From Methylococcaceae bacterium (lineage in GTDB: Bacteria; Pseudomonadota; Gammaproteobacteria; Methylococcales; Methylomonadaceae): 64,000 nucleotides of DNA. The stretch spans positions 1 to 64,000 of the forward strand of contig CANNKG010000004.1 in assembly GCA_947505105.1 (NCBI GenBank), read 5' to 3'. A program made the position numbers and the translations under genes. The notes beneath the pieces are model-generated. The model was not told the DNA's origin. It saw only the letters and a program-made list of their open reading frames with translations, and ran no database searches. This document shows, piece by piece, positions 48,747 through 58,157 of the stretch (positions are counted from its first letter, which is position 1; each line of letters begins with the position of its first letter).

Positions 48747-49256
48747 ATGTCGCACTTGATTTTTCTGTGTATAGCTTTGTGGTTGGTCGCACCCGTTCAG
48801 GCAGGAACCAGTATCGCTGTTTTAGATTTTGAACTGCGTGATTTGACGCTTGATCCAGGTATTCCAAAGGAAATTGAACGAACGGCTTCGATTAAAAAAA
48901 TATTGGTCGGCGAGTTGGAAAGGGCCGGTTATCGCATGGTGAACATTGACTTGAAGGCGCAACATCAGGCTAATGCGGGCTTTGGTTATTTGTTCGATCA
49001 TGCTGATGTCGCGGCAGTGCTTGGGAAAGCTGTAGGTGCAGAATATGTTTTGGTTGGGCGTCTGCATAAGCCGAGTTTCCTGTTTGCATATTTAATGGGA
49101 CATTTGGTGAGAACTCGGGATGGGCAGGTGATTGGCAACTATATTGTTGAGACTAAGGGCGGCGATAAAAAACTCACCTTGAAAGCTGTTGAAAGCTTGA
49201 CGGTCAAAATCGATGGCCAGCTCGACCAGCGTTATACGCCACCCGATCCGCATTGA
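48747..49256 (+). CDS. DUF2380 family secreted protein
   Basis: A 169-residue exported protein with a signal peptide (about 1-19, LIFLCIALWLVAPVQA). The mature domain starts GTSIAVLDFELRDLTLDP and continues with ILVGELERAGYRMVNID near 52-68, AEYVLVGRLHKPSF near 97-110 and GGDKKLTLKAVESLTVKID near 138-156, as in DUF2380 proteins and related TolB-like penicillin-binding-activator folds. Function unknown. AGAGGA lies before the ATG. Its end overlaps the convergent PLP-enzyme gene by 25 bases. Confidence 0.8.
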   Translation: MSHLIFLCIALWLVAPVQAGTSIAVLDFELRDLTLDPGIPKEIERTASIKKILVGELERAGYRMVNIDLKAQHQANAGFGYLFDHADVAAVLGKAVGAEYVLVGRLHKPSFLFAYLMGHLVRTRDGQVIGNYIVETKGGDKKLTLKAVESLTVKIDGQLDQRYTPPDPH

Positions 49257-50218
49257 GCTAAAATGCCGCTGCGGCGGCCTTGTAAGCCCCCGGTGTGAAT
49301 TGCAATGATTCGCTGGCCTTTTTTAAAATATCCTTGGGCAATTAAGTCGTAGACACCAAAGAGCATTTTCCCGGTATAGAGCGGATCGAGAGCGATGCTG
49401 GTCAGCGTTTCAAAGCGGTGCATAAACATCAGCAATTCGTCGTTGACTTCGGCAAAGCCACCAAAATGGTAAGCGTGATTAATCTCCCAATCATTGCCTT
49501 CGGCGTTTGCAGACATGCGAGCGACATCGCTGTTTAAAAAACCGGCATTTTTGAGCGCTGCAAAGCCGATAACTTTGGCCGAGCTGGGCTTTTTCGTCAA
49601 CAAACCGGCCAAAGTCGCACCCGTGCCGCAGGCCACGCACAGAGAATCAAACTTCAGAGTAATTTCGTCAAGCAACTCTGCGACGCCTTGCTGTGCATAA
49701 GTTCCCGCGCCGCCTTCCGGTAACCAATAGTGTCCTGCCTGAAGCTTCGGTAAAGCATTCCAGTCTTGATAAAGCCTAAGTTGTCGATATTCGCTACGAC
49801 TGACAAATTCGAGCTGCATACCCCAGTCATGTAGGTCTTGGAGTGTTGGATTCAATGGGGATACCAACTCACCGCGCACAAAAGCTTGCGTGTTAAGGTT
49901 GAACTGAGACCCTGCGAAAGCTAGGGCGTGAAGGTGGTTCGAGTAGGCACCGCCCATGCTGATCAGCGTGTCGCAGCCAAGGGCTAAGGCATGGCGCAAG
50001 GCATATTTGAGTTTGCGCCATTTATTGCCGGAGATGATCGGATGCAGTAAGTCGTCGCGTTTGAGCCAGAGTTCAATTTGATAGGGCTCCAGCCACGGGT
50101 CTTCAATGCGCTGGAGCGGTGAAGCTTGAAAATTGCAGGCTTTGACACCTGCCGCGAAAGCGGCCTCGAACGAATCAGAAAATGAACTATTGGCTGGCGA
50201 GTCGGCCAATCGCTTCAC
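49232..50218 (-). CDS. D-cysteine desulfhydrase / ACC deaminase-like PLP enzyme
   Basis: A 328-residue fold-type II PLP enzyme. IELWLKRDDLLHPIISGNKWRKLKYAL near 48-74 carries the PLP lysine, SMGGAYSNHLHALAFAG near 87-103 the substrate loop, and VACGTGATLAGLL near 195-207 the phosphate-binding turn. The family includes D-cysteine desulfhydrase and 1-aminocyclopropane-1-carboxylate deaminase; sequence alone does not decide between them, and the shorter DcyD-like C-terminus favours the former. The ATG overlaps the end of psd by 32 bases on the same strand. Confidence 0.82.
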   Translation of the reverse strand: MKRLADSPANSSFSDSFEAAFAAGVKACNFQASPLQRIEDPWLEPYQIELWLKRDDLLHPIISGNKWRKLKYALRHALALGCDTLISMGGAYSNHLHALAFAGSQFNLNTQAFVRGELVSPLNPTLQDLHDWGMQLEFVSRSEYRQLRLYQDWNALPKLQAGHYWLPEGGAGTYAQQGVAELLDEITLKFDSLCVACGTGATLAGLLTKKPSSAKVIGFAALKNAGFLNSDVARMSANAEGNDWEINHAYHFGGFAEVNDELLMFMHRFETLTSIALDPLYTGKMLFGVYDLIAQGYFKKGQRIIAIHTGGLQGRRSGILAQCGSGGV

Positions 50219-51050
50219 CCATGTTCACGGCTTTGCCGGCAATAAAATCTGCTTGCCATTCCACTGCATCTTTGCCGAACAGAACGATAATGGTCGAACC
50301 CATGTTGAAACGGCCCATTTCCTGGCCTTTCTCGAATTCGGCGACTGGGGTTTCGCTATTTGATGAATAGCGCCAGTTCCGGACTGTTTCGATGGTCGGC
50401 GGGGTGACAACGCCATGCCAAGTGGTTTCGATGCTGGAAACAAAAATTGCGCCCACCAAAACCAATGCCATAGGGCCTGCCGGGGTATCGAACAGACAGG
50501 CGACGCGCTCGTTACGGGCGAACAAGCCCGGCACATTTTCAGTGGTCGCTTGGTTGACGCTGAACAGACGGCCCGGAATGTGGACCATTTCGGTTAACAA
50601 GCCGCCGAGCGGCATGTGCAGGCGATGGTAATCTTTGGGCGACAAGTAGATGGTCGTAAATAAGCCGTTATGGAATGGTTGGGCGCGTTCGGCATCACCG
50701 CCTAGTAAATCAATCGCGCTGAAGCTTTTGCCTTTCGCCTGGAAAATTTCACCTTCGACGATCGCACCAGCTTGGCTGACTACGCCATCGGCAGGCGAAG
50801 TGATCGAGTTTCGGGCTTGATCAATCGGGCGCACGCCGGGTTTAAGCGCGCGGGTAAAAAAGTCGTTAAAACTCGGATAAGCATTAAGATCCGGGTTGGC
50901 CGCTTCGCTCATATTGACTCCGTAATGCCGGATAATCTGTTGGATAAACAGATTTTTCCAGGTCACGTTTTTGGAATGCGTCAATACGCTCATCATTTGA
51001 GATAAGCTGTGGTGCGGCAATACATATTGAAGTTGAGTCAGTAAGTTCAT
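50187..51050 (-). CDS. psd: phosphatidylserine decarboxylase proenzyme
   Basis: A 287-residue inner-membrane enzyme making phosphatidylethanolamine. Early blocks are YPSFNDFFTRALKPGVRPID near 64-83 and ITSPADGVVSQ near 88-98, then YHRLHMPLGG near 140 and GAIFVSSIETTWHG near 200. The self-cleavage site is the GST of RFNMGSTIIVLFG near 249, where Ser becomes the pyruvoyl group (MGST in place of LGST). The ATG at 51050 was chosen because it overlaps the stop of the FlhB-like gene as ATGA and gives the normal length. Confidence 0.95.
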   Translation of the reverse strand: MNLLTQLQYVLPHHSLSQMMSVLTHSKNVTWKNLFIQQIIRHYGVNMSEAANPDLNAYPSFNDFFTRALKPGVRPIDQARNSITSPADGVVSQAGAIVEGEIFQAKGKSFSAIDLLGGDAERAQPFHNGLFTTIYLSPKDYHRLHMPLGGLLTEMVHIPGRLFSVNQATTENVPGLFARNERVACLFDTPAGPMALVLVGAIFVSSIETTWHGVVTPPTIETVRNWRYSSNSETPVAEFEKGQEMGRFNMGSTIIVLFGKDAVEWQADFIAGKAVNMGEAIGRLASQ

Positions 51051-51334
51051 AGATCGGTTTTTGATTCGGGTGTTTTGCCGCTTAAGCAATAGGCAAAAGC
51101 AATCACTTCGGCAACGGCAAGGTAAAGTTCACGCGGAATTTCTTCGCCCAGCGGAACCTGAGCTAAGATTCGAGCCAATTCCGGTTCGGTTTGTAAAGGG
51201 ATGTTGTGTTGTTCGGCAATCGCCAGAATTTGTTCGGCGGTGAGTCCTGCCCCTTTGGCAGTAACTTTCGGCGCATTCTTACCATCATACTTTAAAGCGA
51301 CTGCGATATCGGTATGGTAGTAAGTCTTGGCCAT
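51047..51334 (-). CDS. stand-alone FlhB C-terminal-domain homologue
   Basis: A 95-residue protein that aligns with the part of FlhB after the cleavage site. HTDIAVALKYDGKNAPKVTAKG here matches THFAVALKYDPG..APKVTAKG of the FlhB at 21976-23100; later IPLQTEPELARIL and GEEIPRELYLAVAEVIAFAY match IPLVASPPLARAL and EIPKGLFIAVAQVLAYIF. The autocleavage NPTH is absent (YYHTD at the place), and there are no membrane segments. Such free FlhB-C proteins (FlhX/YlqH-like) are thought to adjust export specificity. It is coupled to psd, away from other flagellar genes. Confidence 0.9.
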   Translation of the reverse strand: MAKTYYHTDIAVALKYDGKNAPKVTAKGAGLTAEQILAIAEQHNIPLQTEPELARILAQVPLGEEIPRELYLAVAEVIAFAYCLSGKTPESKTDL

Positions 51335-51346
51335 GGTCAGTTCCGG

Positions 51347-51736
51347 CTACGGTAGATTGACCAGTACCGGCGGCTGCCAGTTTTCAGCGCGGTGTTCAAC
51401 GATCACCGTGGTGTAGATGCCGCCGCGGACATTGAATTCGGCGCGCACGCGTATAAAATTGGGCGCAATCGCCTCAACCAAATGATTTAAAATTTCATTG
51501 GTGACAGCTTCATGAAACGCGCCGCGTTCACGAAAGGTCCACATGTAGAGTTTTAATCCTTTCAGTTCGACGCAAAGTTCGCCCGGAACATATTCAATCA
51601 TGATCTTGGCGAAGTCCGGTTGCCCGGTTTTTGGACAAAGACAGGTAAACTCGGGAATATCGATACGAATTGTGTAATCGCGCGCGGGTTGTGGATTGAC
51701 AAACGTTTCCAGATCGGAACTTGGGCGGGTAGTCAT
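51347..51736 (-). CDS. queF: NADPH-dependent 7-cyano-7-deazaguanine reductase QueF
   Basis: A 129-residue T-fold enzyme reducing preQ0 to preQ1 in queuosine synthesis. The catalytic Cys and Asp sit in [17 protein letters not shown] near 29-45, and the NADPH/QueF motif in [26 protein letters not shown] near 57-83. It is the short unimodular type, like Bacillus QueF and unlike the long E. coli form. It is first of a three-gene leftward run queF, FlhB-C, psd. Confidence 0.95.
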   Translation of the reverse strand: MTTRPSSDLETFVNPQPARDYTIRIDIPEFTCLCPKTGQPDFAKIMIEYVPGELCVELKGLKLYMWTFRERGAFHEAVTNEILNHLVEAIAPNFIRVRAEFNVRGGIYTTVIVEHRAENWQPPVLVNLP

Positions 51737-51832
51737 AATTATTAAACGCTCCTGATGAATAAAAAAGTCGAATATATTGTCAATATCGGGAATAATATTT
51801 GCTTGTGTCTTTTATCGGGTATTCTACCAGTT

Positions 51833-54800
51833 ATGCAGCTGGAAAAAATCAAGCTTTCGGGTTTTAAATCTTTTGTCGATCATACCGTCATCCCCATCAG
51901 CGGTAATTTGACCGCTATTGTCGGGCCAAACGGCTGCGGCAAGTCGAATATCATAGACGCGATTCGTTGGGTGATGGGCGAGAGTTCTGCCAAGCATCTA
52001 CGCGGTGGTAGCATGGCCGATGTCATTTTTAACGGTTCGGTCGGTCGAAAACCGGTCAGTACCGCAACGGTTGAATTAGTCTTCAATAATACCAATAACA
52101 AACGTGGCGGCGCTTATGCGCAGTATGACTCGATTTCTATTAAGCGGCAAGTAAGCCGGGACGGAACCTCGATCTATCTTCTCAATGGCTCCCGCTGTCG
52201 GCGCAAAGACGTCACCGATTTATTTCTCGGCACGGGTTTGGGCGCTAGAAGTTATGCAATTATCGAGCAGGGGACGATTTCGCGAATGGTCGAATCCAAA
52301 CCCGAGGATTTGCGCATTCATATCGAAGAAGCGGCGGGGATTTCCAAGTACAAGGAACGACGCCAGGAAACCGAAACGCGCATGAATGCAACGCGCGAGA
52401 ATCTCGAACGTCTGACCGACTTGCGCGACGAAGTGGCTAAACAGCTCACGCACTTACAAAAGCAGGCTACAAAGGCCGAGCAATATACCGAACTTAAAAA
52501 GCAGGAACGGCGGTTTAAGCTCGAATTGCTGGCGATGCGCTGGCAGGCCCATCACCGGGCCGCTGAACAGCGCGAACATAACTTACAGATTGTCGCTAAG
52601 GAACATAATCAGCTGTTCGTCATTGTGCGCGACCTCGAAGCACGTATTGTACAAGAACGCAGTGAATACAAACAGTTGCAACAACAGCTCGAACAATGCC
52701 AAGGTGATTATTACGAAGTGTCTGCCGAAGTCGGGCAACTTGAACAATCGATTCGGCATCATGAGAAGGATCACGAACAGACCTTGCTCGAAATTTCGCG
52801 TCTCGAACAGCAGGCTGAACAATCTTCTGCGGATTTGGAAAGCGACATTGAAGCGCTTGAAGATATCCGTAGCGAATTGTTATCGCTCGAAGCAACGTTG
52901 GAAACCGCAAAGCTACAGCAGGAAAGTAGTCTCGAAGACCTGCAAAAAATTCAACAGCAACATCGAGAATGGCAAGAGCAGTGGGAGCATTTTCGGAGCG
53001 AAACTGCGCGCCATAGCGGTCAAAAAGACGTCCAGCAGGCCAAAATTGCCCAGTTTGAACAGCAAAATCGGCAATTGCAAAGTCGTCTTGAACGCTTGCA
53101 GTCTGAGCGTAACGAGCTGTTAGCCAACGATTTGACGGAAGAGCAAGAACTGCTTGATGAACGGATTGCCGAATATCACGAGCAACAGGCGCAATTACAG
53201 TTGGATCTCCAAGAGCTGTTAGGGCAAATGGCGCAGCAGCGCGAGCAATTAAAAACTGCTCAAACCGAGTTGCGTGACAAACAGTCCGGCGCCCATGCCT
53301 TGCTTGGCAAAATAACTTCACTCGAACTGTTGCAGCAACACGCGATGGGTAAAGATAATAAAAAATTATTGCTCTGGTTGCAAAATTTGGGGCTTAACGA
53401 CCAACAACGGCTGGCGGAAGTCCTTGTTGTTGAGGAAGGTTGGGAGCTTGCGCTTGAAACCGTGCTTGGCAGTTTTCTGGAAGCGGTCTGCATTGAAAGC
53501 GCCGATGCTTTGCTGGCAGGGCTTAATCAACTGACCGATGAATCGGTCAGTATCGTTGAAACGGCACATTCAGCGCCGTTATCGCCTAAAATATCGGCAG
53601 AATTGGTGGCTTTGGCAACGAAAATCAATGCGCCGTTTCCGCTCCAAGGCTTATTGAGCGGCATATACTGCGCAGCGGATCTCGATAGCGCCCGGCAAGC
53701 GTTGAACCAGCTTGCGGTGCATGAATCGATCATTACGCTCGACGGGATTTGGATTGGTCGCGGTTGGTCAAAAATAGTACGTGCACCAGATGCCAAGCAA
53801 GGGGTTTTGCAGCGTGAGCAAAATTTGCGCACCTTTAAACAACAACAAGCGCAACTTGACAACGAAATTGAGAGCTTGACCGAGACCATTCATTCGCTTG
53901 AAAACCAATTAAAGGCTGCCGAACTGTCGCGCGACTCTCTGCAACAACAAGAAAAATCGGTAGTCGTCGAATTGTCCAAAGCGCAGTCACAGTTGAATGT
54001 GTGCACGACTAAAATGCAACAGCAACAACGCCGCCTTGAGCAACTTGAAGATGAGATTGACGATTTAATGGCCGAGAGTAGCGAATATGCGGAATCGCTA
54101 CTGACTGCCGAAACTCTAAAACACAATGCTGATGCAGCTTTAGCCAACTTAACCGATCAACAGCAGGTTTTGGAAAATCAGCGTCAGCACATTCAACAGC
54201 AGCTAAGTGTTGCCGAGCAGGCTCTCCAGACCTCCCGACAATTGGTGCATGAGCAAAGCGCACAGAAAGAATCATTACGGGCCTCAGAAAATTTAACCTT
54301 AAAACAGATAGAACGGTTAAAATTAGTTCAACAACAGACGGAAGAGCGCCGGACCGAGTTGAAAAAAACTCTCGAAGATTTACTCTTGCCGATGGATGAT
54401 CAGCGCTTTGAGCTGGAACAACTGGTTGAGAAGAAGCAAAGTGCCGAACATACTTTACAGGGGCAGCGGCATAATTTGCAGAAAGCCGAACAATCGGTGA
54501 ACGAGTTTCAGGAACAAATGATCAGAGCCCAGCAGGAGCTCGATAAATTTAAAAGCCAGCTCGAAAAAATCCGTTTTGAGCAACAAGAATCGGAAGTCCG
54601 ACAACAAACGGTAACCGAGCAGTTGCAGGAACTTGACGCTGATGTGGCGGAAATTTTAAAAGAACTTTCCGAAGATGCTGAAGAAGCCCTTTGGAAAGCG
54701 CGGCTTGAAAAATTGACGACGCAGATTGCTAATCTAGGTTCAATCAACCTGACGGCGATTGATGAATTTAAAGCGCAATCAGAGCGGATGGCGTTTCTGA

Positions 54801-55348
54801 CCGATCAGCATAATGATTTAATGAATGCTCTGGAAACTCTGACACAGGCAATCGGTAAAATCGATAAAGAGAGTCGGCTGCGTTTTAAGGAAACTTTCGA
54901 TAAGATCAATAGCGGGCTGCAATTAAAATTTCCGAAATTATTCGGTGGCGGCAGGGCATATTTGGAACTTAACGATGAGAATGTATTAGAATCGGGGGTG
55001 AACATCATCGCCCAACCCCCCGGAAAACGAAACAGTTCAATTCATCTGTTATCGGGCGGTGAAAAGGCGTTGACGGCTGTTGCATTGGTCTTCGCAATTT
55101 TCGAACTCAATCCGGCGCCTTTTTGTTTGCTGGATGAAGTCGATGCGCCTTTAGATGATGCGAATGTCGGGCGATTTTCGCAAATGGTGGCCGAAATGTC
55201 GGAAACCGTACAGTTTTTATACATTTCGCATAATAAAGCGACAATGGAAATTGCAAAACAGTTGGCTGGGGTTACCATGAAAGAACCGGGAGTTTCCCGA
55301 ATGGTAGCGGTAGATATTGAAGAAGCGGTGAGTTTGGCAGAACAATAA
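51833..55348 (+). CDS. smc: chromosome segregation ATPase SMC
   Basis: An 1171-residue condensin-like ATPase. N-terminal head with QLEKIKLSGFKSFVDHT and Walker A GPNGCGKSNIIDAIRW near 31-46, a long Gln/Glu-rich coiled coil, a hinge near 500-660, a returning coiled coil, and a C-terminal head with LLSGGEKALTAVALVFAIF near 1069 and Walker B FCLLDEVDAPLDDANV near 1096. The ATG at 51833 was chosen because the family begins at this MQLEKIKL; an upstream in-frame ATG at 51755 adds 26 residues without family match. The stop shares TAATG with zipA. Confidence 0.95.
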   Translation: MQLEKIKLSGFKSFVDHTVIPISGNLTAIVGPNGCGKSNIIDAIRWVMGESSAKHLRGGSMADVIFNGSVGRKPVSTATVELVFNNTNNKRGGAYAQYDSISIKRQVSRDGTSIYLLNGSRCRRKDVTDLFLGTGLGARSYAIIEQGTISRMVESKPEDLRIHIEEAAGISKYKERRQETETRMNATRENLERLTDLRDEVAKQLTHLQKQATKAEQYTELKKQERRFKLELLAMRWQAHHRAAEQREHNLQIVAKEHNQLFVIVRDLEARIVQERSEYKQLQQQLEQCQGDYYEVSAEVGQLEQSIRHHEKDHEQTLLEISRLEQQAEQSSADLESDIEALEDIRSELLSLEATLETAKLQQESSLEDLQKIQQQHREWQEQWEHFRSETARHSGQKDVQQAKIAQFEQQNRQLQSRLERLQSERNELLANDLTEEQELLDERIAEYHEQQAQLQLDLQELLGQMAQQREQLKTAQTELRDKQSGAHALLGKITSLELLQQHAMGKDNKKLLLWLQNLGLNDQQRLAEVLVVEEGWELALETVLGSFLEAVCIESADALLAGLNQLTDESVSIVETAHSAPLSPKISAELVALATKINAPFPLQGLLSGIYCAADLDSARQALNQLAVHESIITLDGIWIGRGWSKIVRAPDAKQGVLQREQNLRTFKQQQAQLDNEIESLTETIHSLENQLKAAELSRDSLQQQEKSVVVELSKAQSQLNVCTTKMQQQQRRLEQLEDEIDDLMAESSEYAESLLTAETLKHNADAALANLTDQQQVLENQRQHIQQQLSVAEQALQTSRQLVHEQSAQKESLRASENLTLKQIERLKLVQQQTEERRTELKKTLEDLLLPMDDQRFELEQLVEKKQSAEHTLQGQRHNLQKAEQSVNEFQEQMIRAQQELDKFKSQLEKIRFEQQESEVRQQTVTEQLQELDADVAEILKELSEDAEEALWKARLEKLTTQIANLGSINLTAIDEFKAQSERMAFLTDQHNDLMNALETLTQAIGKIDKESRLRFKETFDKINSGLQLKFPKLFGGGRAYLELNDENVLESGVNIIAQPPGKRNSSIHLLSGGEKALTAVALVFAIFELNPAPFCLLDEVDAPLDDANVGRFSQMVAEMSETVQFLYISHNKATMEIAKQLAGVTMKEPGVSRMVAVDIEEAVSLAEQ

Positions 55349-56118
55349 TGGATAAAGAACTTTTAAGAATTGTAATTATTGCAACTGGTCTGGTTGTGAT
55401 CATGGGCATGTTGTTGTGGGGCTATATCAGGAATCAGCGTGTCAGTCGTGACATGAGCTATTTTGATGACAACGAAAGCCCACCTGGTCCATCGAAACAA
55501 AACTTTTCGATGACGGATTATCCCGAAGCGGAAGATGATTTCGAATTGGAGATCGTGCCGTTGGGTTCGGCGCGTTATGCCGAGGAAAAGCAGGATGATA
55601 GTCATTCTCAAGCCGACCCTGCAATTAAACCGACTGGGTCAGTCAAAGCAACGCCGGTTCAGGAACATAAGCCTACACCTGTCAATCATGTGCCAGAGGT
55701 GAATTTGCGGGAACATTTACCGCGCTTGGTGCAATTTAGCATTGTTGCTAAAAATGATTATGGTTTTAACGGTGCTGACCTCTCGGCAGTTTTTAGCATG
55801 GTGGGTCTTGAATACGGCAGCGTTAAAATTTATGAACGTCTCGATATCAACCGGCTGGTGGATTTTTCGGTCGCCAATATCGTCAATCCAGGCACTTTTC
55901 CTGAAGGCGATGCGGAAATGGCAGGTTTCTATACGCCGGGCATTACTTTTTTCATGCAGCCACGCGAATTGCCGGACCCGATCTTGGTTTTTGATGATTT
56001 GGTGCGCACGATTAATTTAATTGCCAAAGAACTGGATGGACAGAAATGGGACGCCGAGCGCAAGCCTCTAAATGATTTCAGTTTGAAGCAGATTCGTAAG
56101 AGCTTGCAGGGGAGTTAA
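55348..56118 (+). CDS. zipA: cell division protein ZipA
   Basis: A 256-residue inner-membrane protein tethering FtsZ. N-terminal transmembrane helix (LLRIVIIATGLVVIMGMLLWGYIRNQRVSR, about 4-33), a charged/Pro-rich linker, and a C-terminal FtsZ-binding domain from about 118 (LVQFSIVAKNDYGFNGADLSAVFSMVGLEYG to the end). It is coupled by TAATG to both smc upstream and the ligase-like gene downstream, as in other gammaproteobacteria. Confidence 0.93.
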   Translation: MDKELLRIVIIATGLVVIMGMLLWGYIRNQRVSRDMSYFDDNESPPGPSKQNFSMTDYPEAEDDFELEIVPLGSARYAEEKQDDSHSQADPAIKPTGSVKATPVQEHKPTPVNHVPEVNLREHLPRLVQFSIVAKNDYGFNGADLSAVFSMVGLEYGSVKIYERLDINRLVDFSVANIVNPGTFPEGDAEMAGFYTPGITFFMQPRELPDPILVFDDLVRTINLIAKELDGQKWDAERKPLNDFSLKQIRKSLQGS

Positions 56119-58067
56119 TGCTAAACTCCGAACAGTTGACATTATTGGCGGATAGTCCATTCGCAGATAATTTAAGTGTTACCCAGATCAATCGCCTAGC
56201 CGAATCAGGTGATGCCGGTGAACTCAATGATTCGGAACTGATTGCCTTTCTTGAAATCGCCAATTTCTTCTATCGGAGTGGCCTGCCGATAATCAGCGAC
56301 CACCTTTACGATCATGTGTTTTTGGCTGCTTTGGCAGAGCGTCAACCTGAGCATCCGTTTTTACATAGCGTCGAAGCGGAACCGCTGCTTAACGCTAAAA
56401 CTGTTGATTTACCCGAGCAAATGCTTTCAACCGAGAAAGCTTATACGCTGGAGCAAATTGAACGCTGGTTGCAGCGTATTGCGAAAGTTGCCGAAGAACT
56501 GAGCATTGATTATCGTGAAGTACAATTTCGAATGACGCCTAAACTTGACGGTTATGCGGCCTTTGACGACGGAACGACCTTATACACGCGCGGCGATGGA
56601 CGACGCGGCACCGATATCAGCCGAGTTTTTGAGCGTGGCTTGAAAGTCGCCGGCAATGGTCAACGTGGTCAGGGACCCGGTGAGATTGTCGTCAATCAGA
56701 ACTATTTTAACAGTCACCTTGCTGAGCATTTTGAAAATGCCCGGAATTTTCAAGCTAGTATCATCAAAGAGAAAGACCTCGACGAACACGCGCTGGCGGC
56801 GATCCAGCAACAGGCTGCCGTGTTTTATCCCTTTGCTCAGTTGCCGACATGGCAGGGCGTGGACAGCACCTTAATCAGTGAATTCGAGGCTATTGTTGAG
56901 CGTATGCTGGCAGCAGTCGAGTTCGATGTTGATGGAGTGGTGCTGGAAGTCGTCGATGTGCGCATCAAGCAGACGATGGGTGCGACACGGCATCATCATC
57001 GTTGGCAGATTGCCTTCAAAAACAATACTGAAATGGCTGAAGTCAACGTACTCAGCGTGACTCCGCAAACATCGCGTTCCGGTCGGGTTAACCCAGTCGC
57101 GGAACTTGAACCGACTAAATTAAGTGGCGCGTTAATTTCAAGAGCAACCGCGCATCATTACGGCATGGTACGAGAACAGGGTATCGGTCCCGGTACTTTA
57201 ATAGAGCTGACTCGTTCAGGTTTGGTGATTCCGAAAATCGAACGGGTTCTCGTGCCGCAGATGCCGCAGATTCCAGAACATTGCCCCAGTTGCCACAGCG
57301 AATTAACCTGGGATAGTGATTATCTTTATTGTTTGAATACCAGTCATTGTCCGGCGCAAATCGAAAATAGCATGGAACATTTTTTTCGAACCCTGGCCAA
57401 TGTTGACGGCTTCGGTCAAAAAACCATCGAAAAACTTCATTCCGTCGGCATTGCCTCGGTTTATGCTATTTATCAGTTGAGTTTTGAGCAATTACAAGCG
57501 ATGGGCTTTGGCGATAAAACCTCGCAAAACCTGCTCGACCAATTACAACGCAGTCGAACCGAAGCAATTGAAGATTGGCGTTTTCTTGGGGCATTCGGAA
57601 TTCATCGGATGGGGCTTGGTAATTGTGAACGCCTGTTACAACATCATCGCTTGCTGGACATCTTTGCGCTGACGAGCACTGAGATCGTAGCGATTGAAGG
57701 TTTTGCCGAAAAAACTGCAGAAGCAATGTTAGTGAGTCTGGCAAAAATTAAAGAGGATTTTCTGCAAATTTATGCGTTAGGCTTTACCCTAAAACAAACC
57801 CCGCTATTGTCCGAACAGCAGGCGATTCAAGGTATATTTGCCGGAAAAACCTTGGTTTTTACCGGTACCATGGAGCAGGGAACGCGTGAAGCGATGCAGA
57901 AGCAGGCCAAACTTTTGGGGGCAAAGGTGGCGACGTCTGTTACGGGTAATACGCATTACCTAATCGCGGGTGATAAGGTCGGTATGGCGAAAATCACTGC
58001 CGCGCGCGAAAAGGGCGTTACGGTTTTAACCGAAGCCGAATATTTGACGATGCTTTCCAACGTTTGA
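56118..58067 (+). CDS. divergent NAD-dependent DNA ligase-like protein (LigA position)
   Basis: A 649-residue protein with LigA architecture: an Ia-like start, adenylation domain, OB fold, zinc finger (CPSCHSEL and CLNTSHCPAQ, near 388-415), HhH repeats, and BRCT (about 570-649). The active-site KLDG (MTPKLDGYAAF) is present near 142 with RGDG near 159. Several usual catalytic positions differ: DGVVLEV replaces DGVVIKV near 273-279 (the Lys is Glu), NARNFQASIIKEKD replaces NPRNAAAGSLRQLD, FFYRSG replaces the YH of domain Ia, and GRRGTD replaces GTTGED. K of IAFK near 301 is kept. It stands where ligA normally sits, coupled to zipA. It may be a true but divergent ligase or a paralogue with other function. 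Confidence 0.75.
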   Translation: MLNSEQLTLLADSPFADNLSVTQINRLAESGDAGELNDSELIAFLEIANFFYRSGLPIISDHLYDHVFLAALAERQPEHPFLHSVEAEPLLNAKTVDLPEQMLSTEKAYTLEQIERWLQRIAKVAEELSIDYREVQFRMTPKLDGYAAFDDGTTLYTRGDGRRGTDISRVFERGLKVAGNGQRGQGPGEIVVNQNYFNSHLAEHFENARNFQASIIKEKDLDEHALAAIQQQAAVFYPFAQLPTWQGVDSTLISEFEAIVERMLAAVEFDVDGVVLEVVDVRIKQTMGATRHHHRWQIAFKNNTEMAEVNVLSVTPQTSRSGRVNPVAELEPTKLSGALISRATAHHYGMVREQGIGPGTLIELTRSGLVIPKIERVLVPQMPQIPEHCPSCHSELTWDSDYLYCLNTSHCPAQIENSMEHFFRTLANVDGFGQKTIEKLHSVGIASVYAIYQLSFEQLQAMGFGDKTSQNLLDQLQRSRTEAIEDWRFLGAFGIHRMGLGNCERLLQHHRLLDIFALTSTEIVAIEGFAEKTAEAMLVSLAKIKEDFLQIYALGFTLKQTPLLSEQQAIQGIFAGKTLVFTGTMEQGTREAMQKQAKLLGAKVATSVTGNTHYLIAGDKVGMAKITAAREKGVTVLTEAEYLTMLSNV

Positions 58068-58104
58068 GAATATCAACGATTCAGCTCTTTTTTTTCAAGT
58101 GCGA

Positions 58105-58130
58105 TCAAGAATACGTTAACCATGCCGATA
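58105..58130 (+). promoter_or_regulatory. sigma-28 (FliA) promoter of the YjfB-family gene
   Basis: TCAAG at 58105-58109, 14 bases, then GCCGATA at 58124-58130. This fits the FliA consensus TAAAG/TCAAG-N14-GCCGATA in both boxes and spacing. The expected transcript start is near 58137, followed by GGAGG (58145-58149) and the ATG at 58158. Confidence 0.8.
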
Positions 58131-58157
58131 GCTATGGAAAACGTGGAGGATGATAAG

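Noticed and set aside
52620-53321. 233-codon minus-strand ORF inside smc
   Set aside because: Long only because of the repetitive Gln/Glu coiled-coil codons of smc; no ribosome-binding site or domain.
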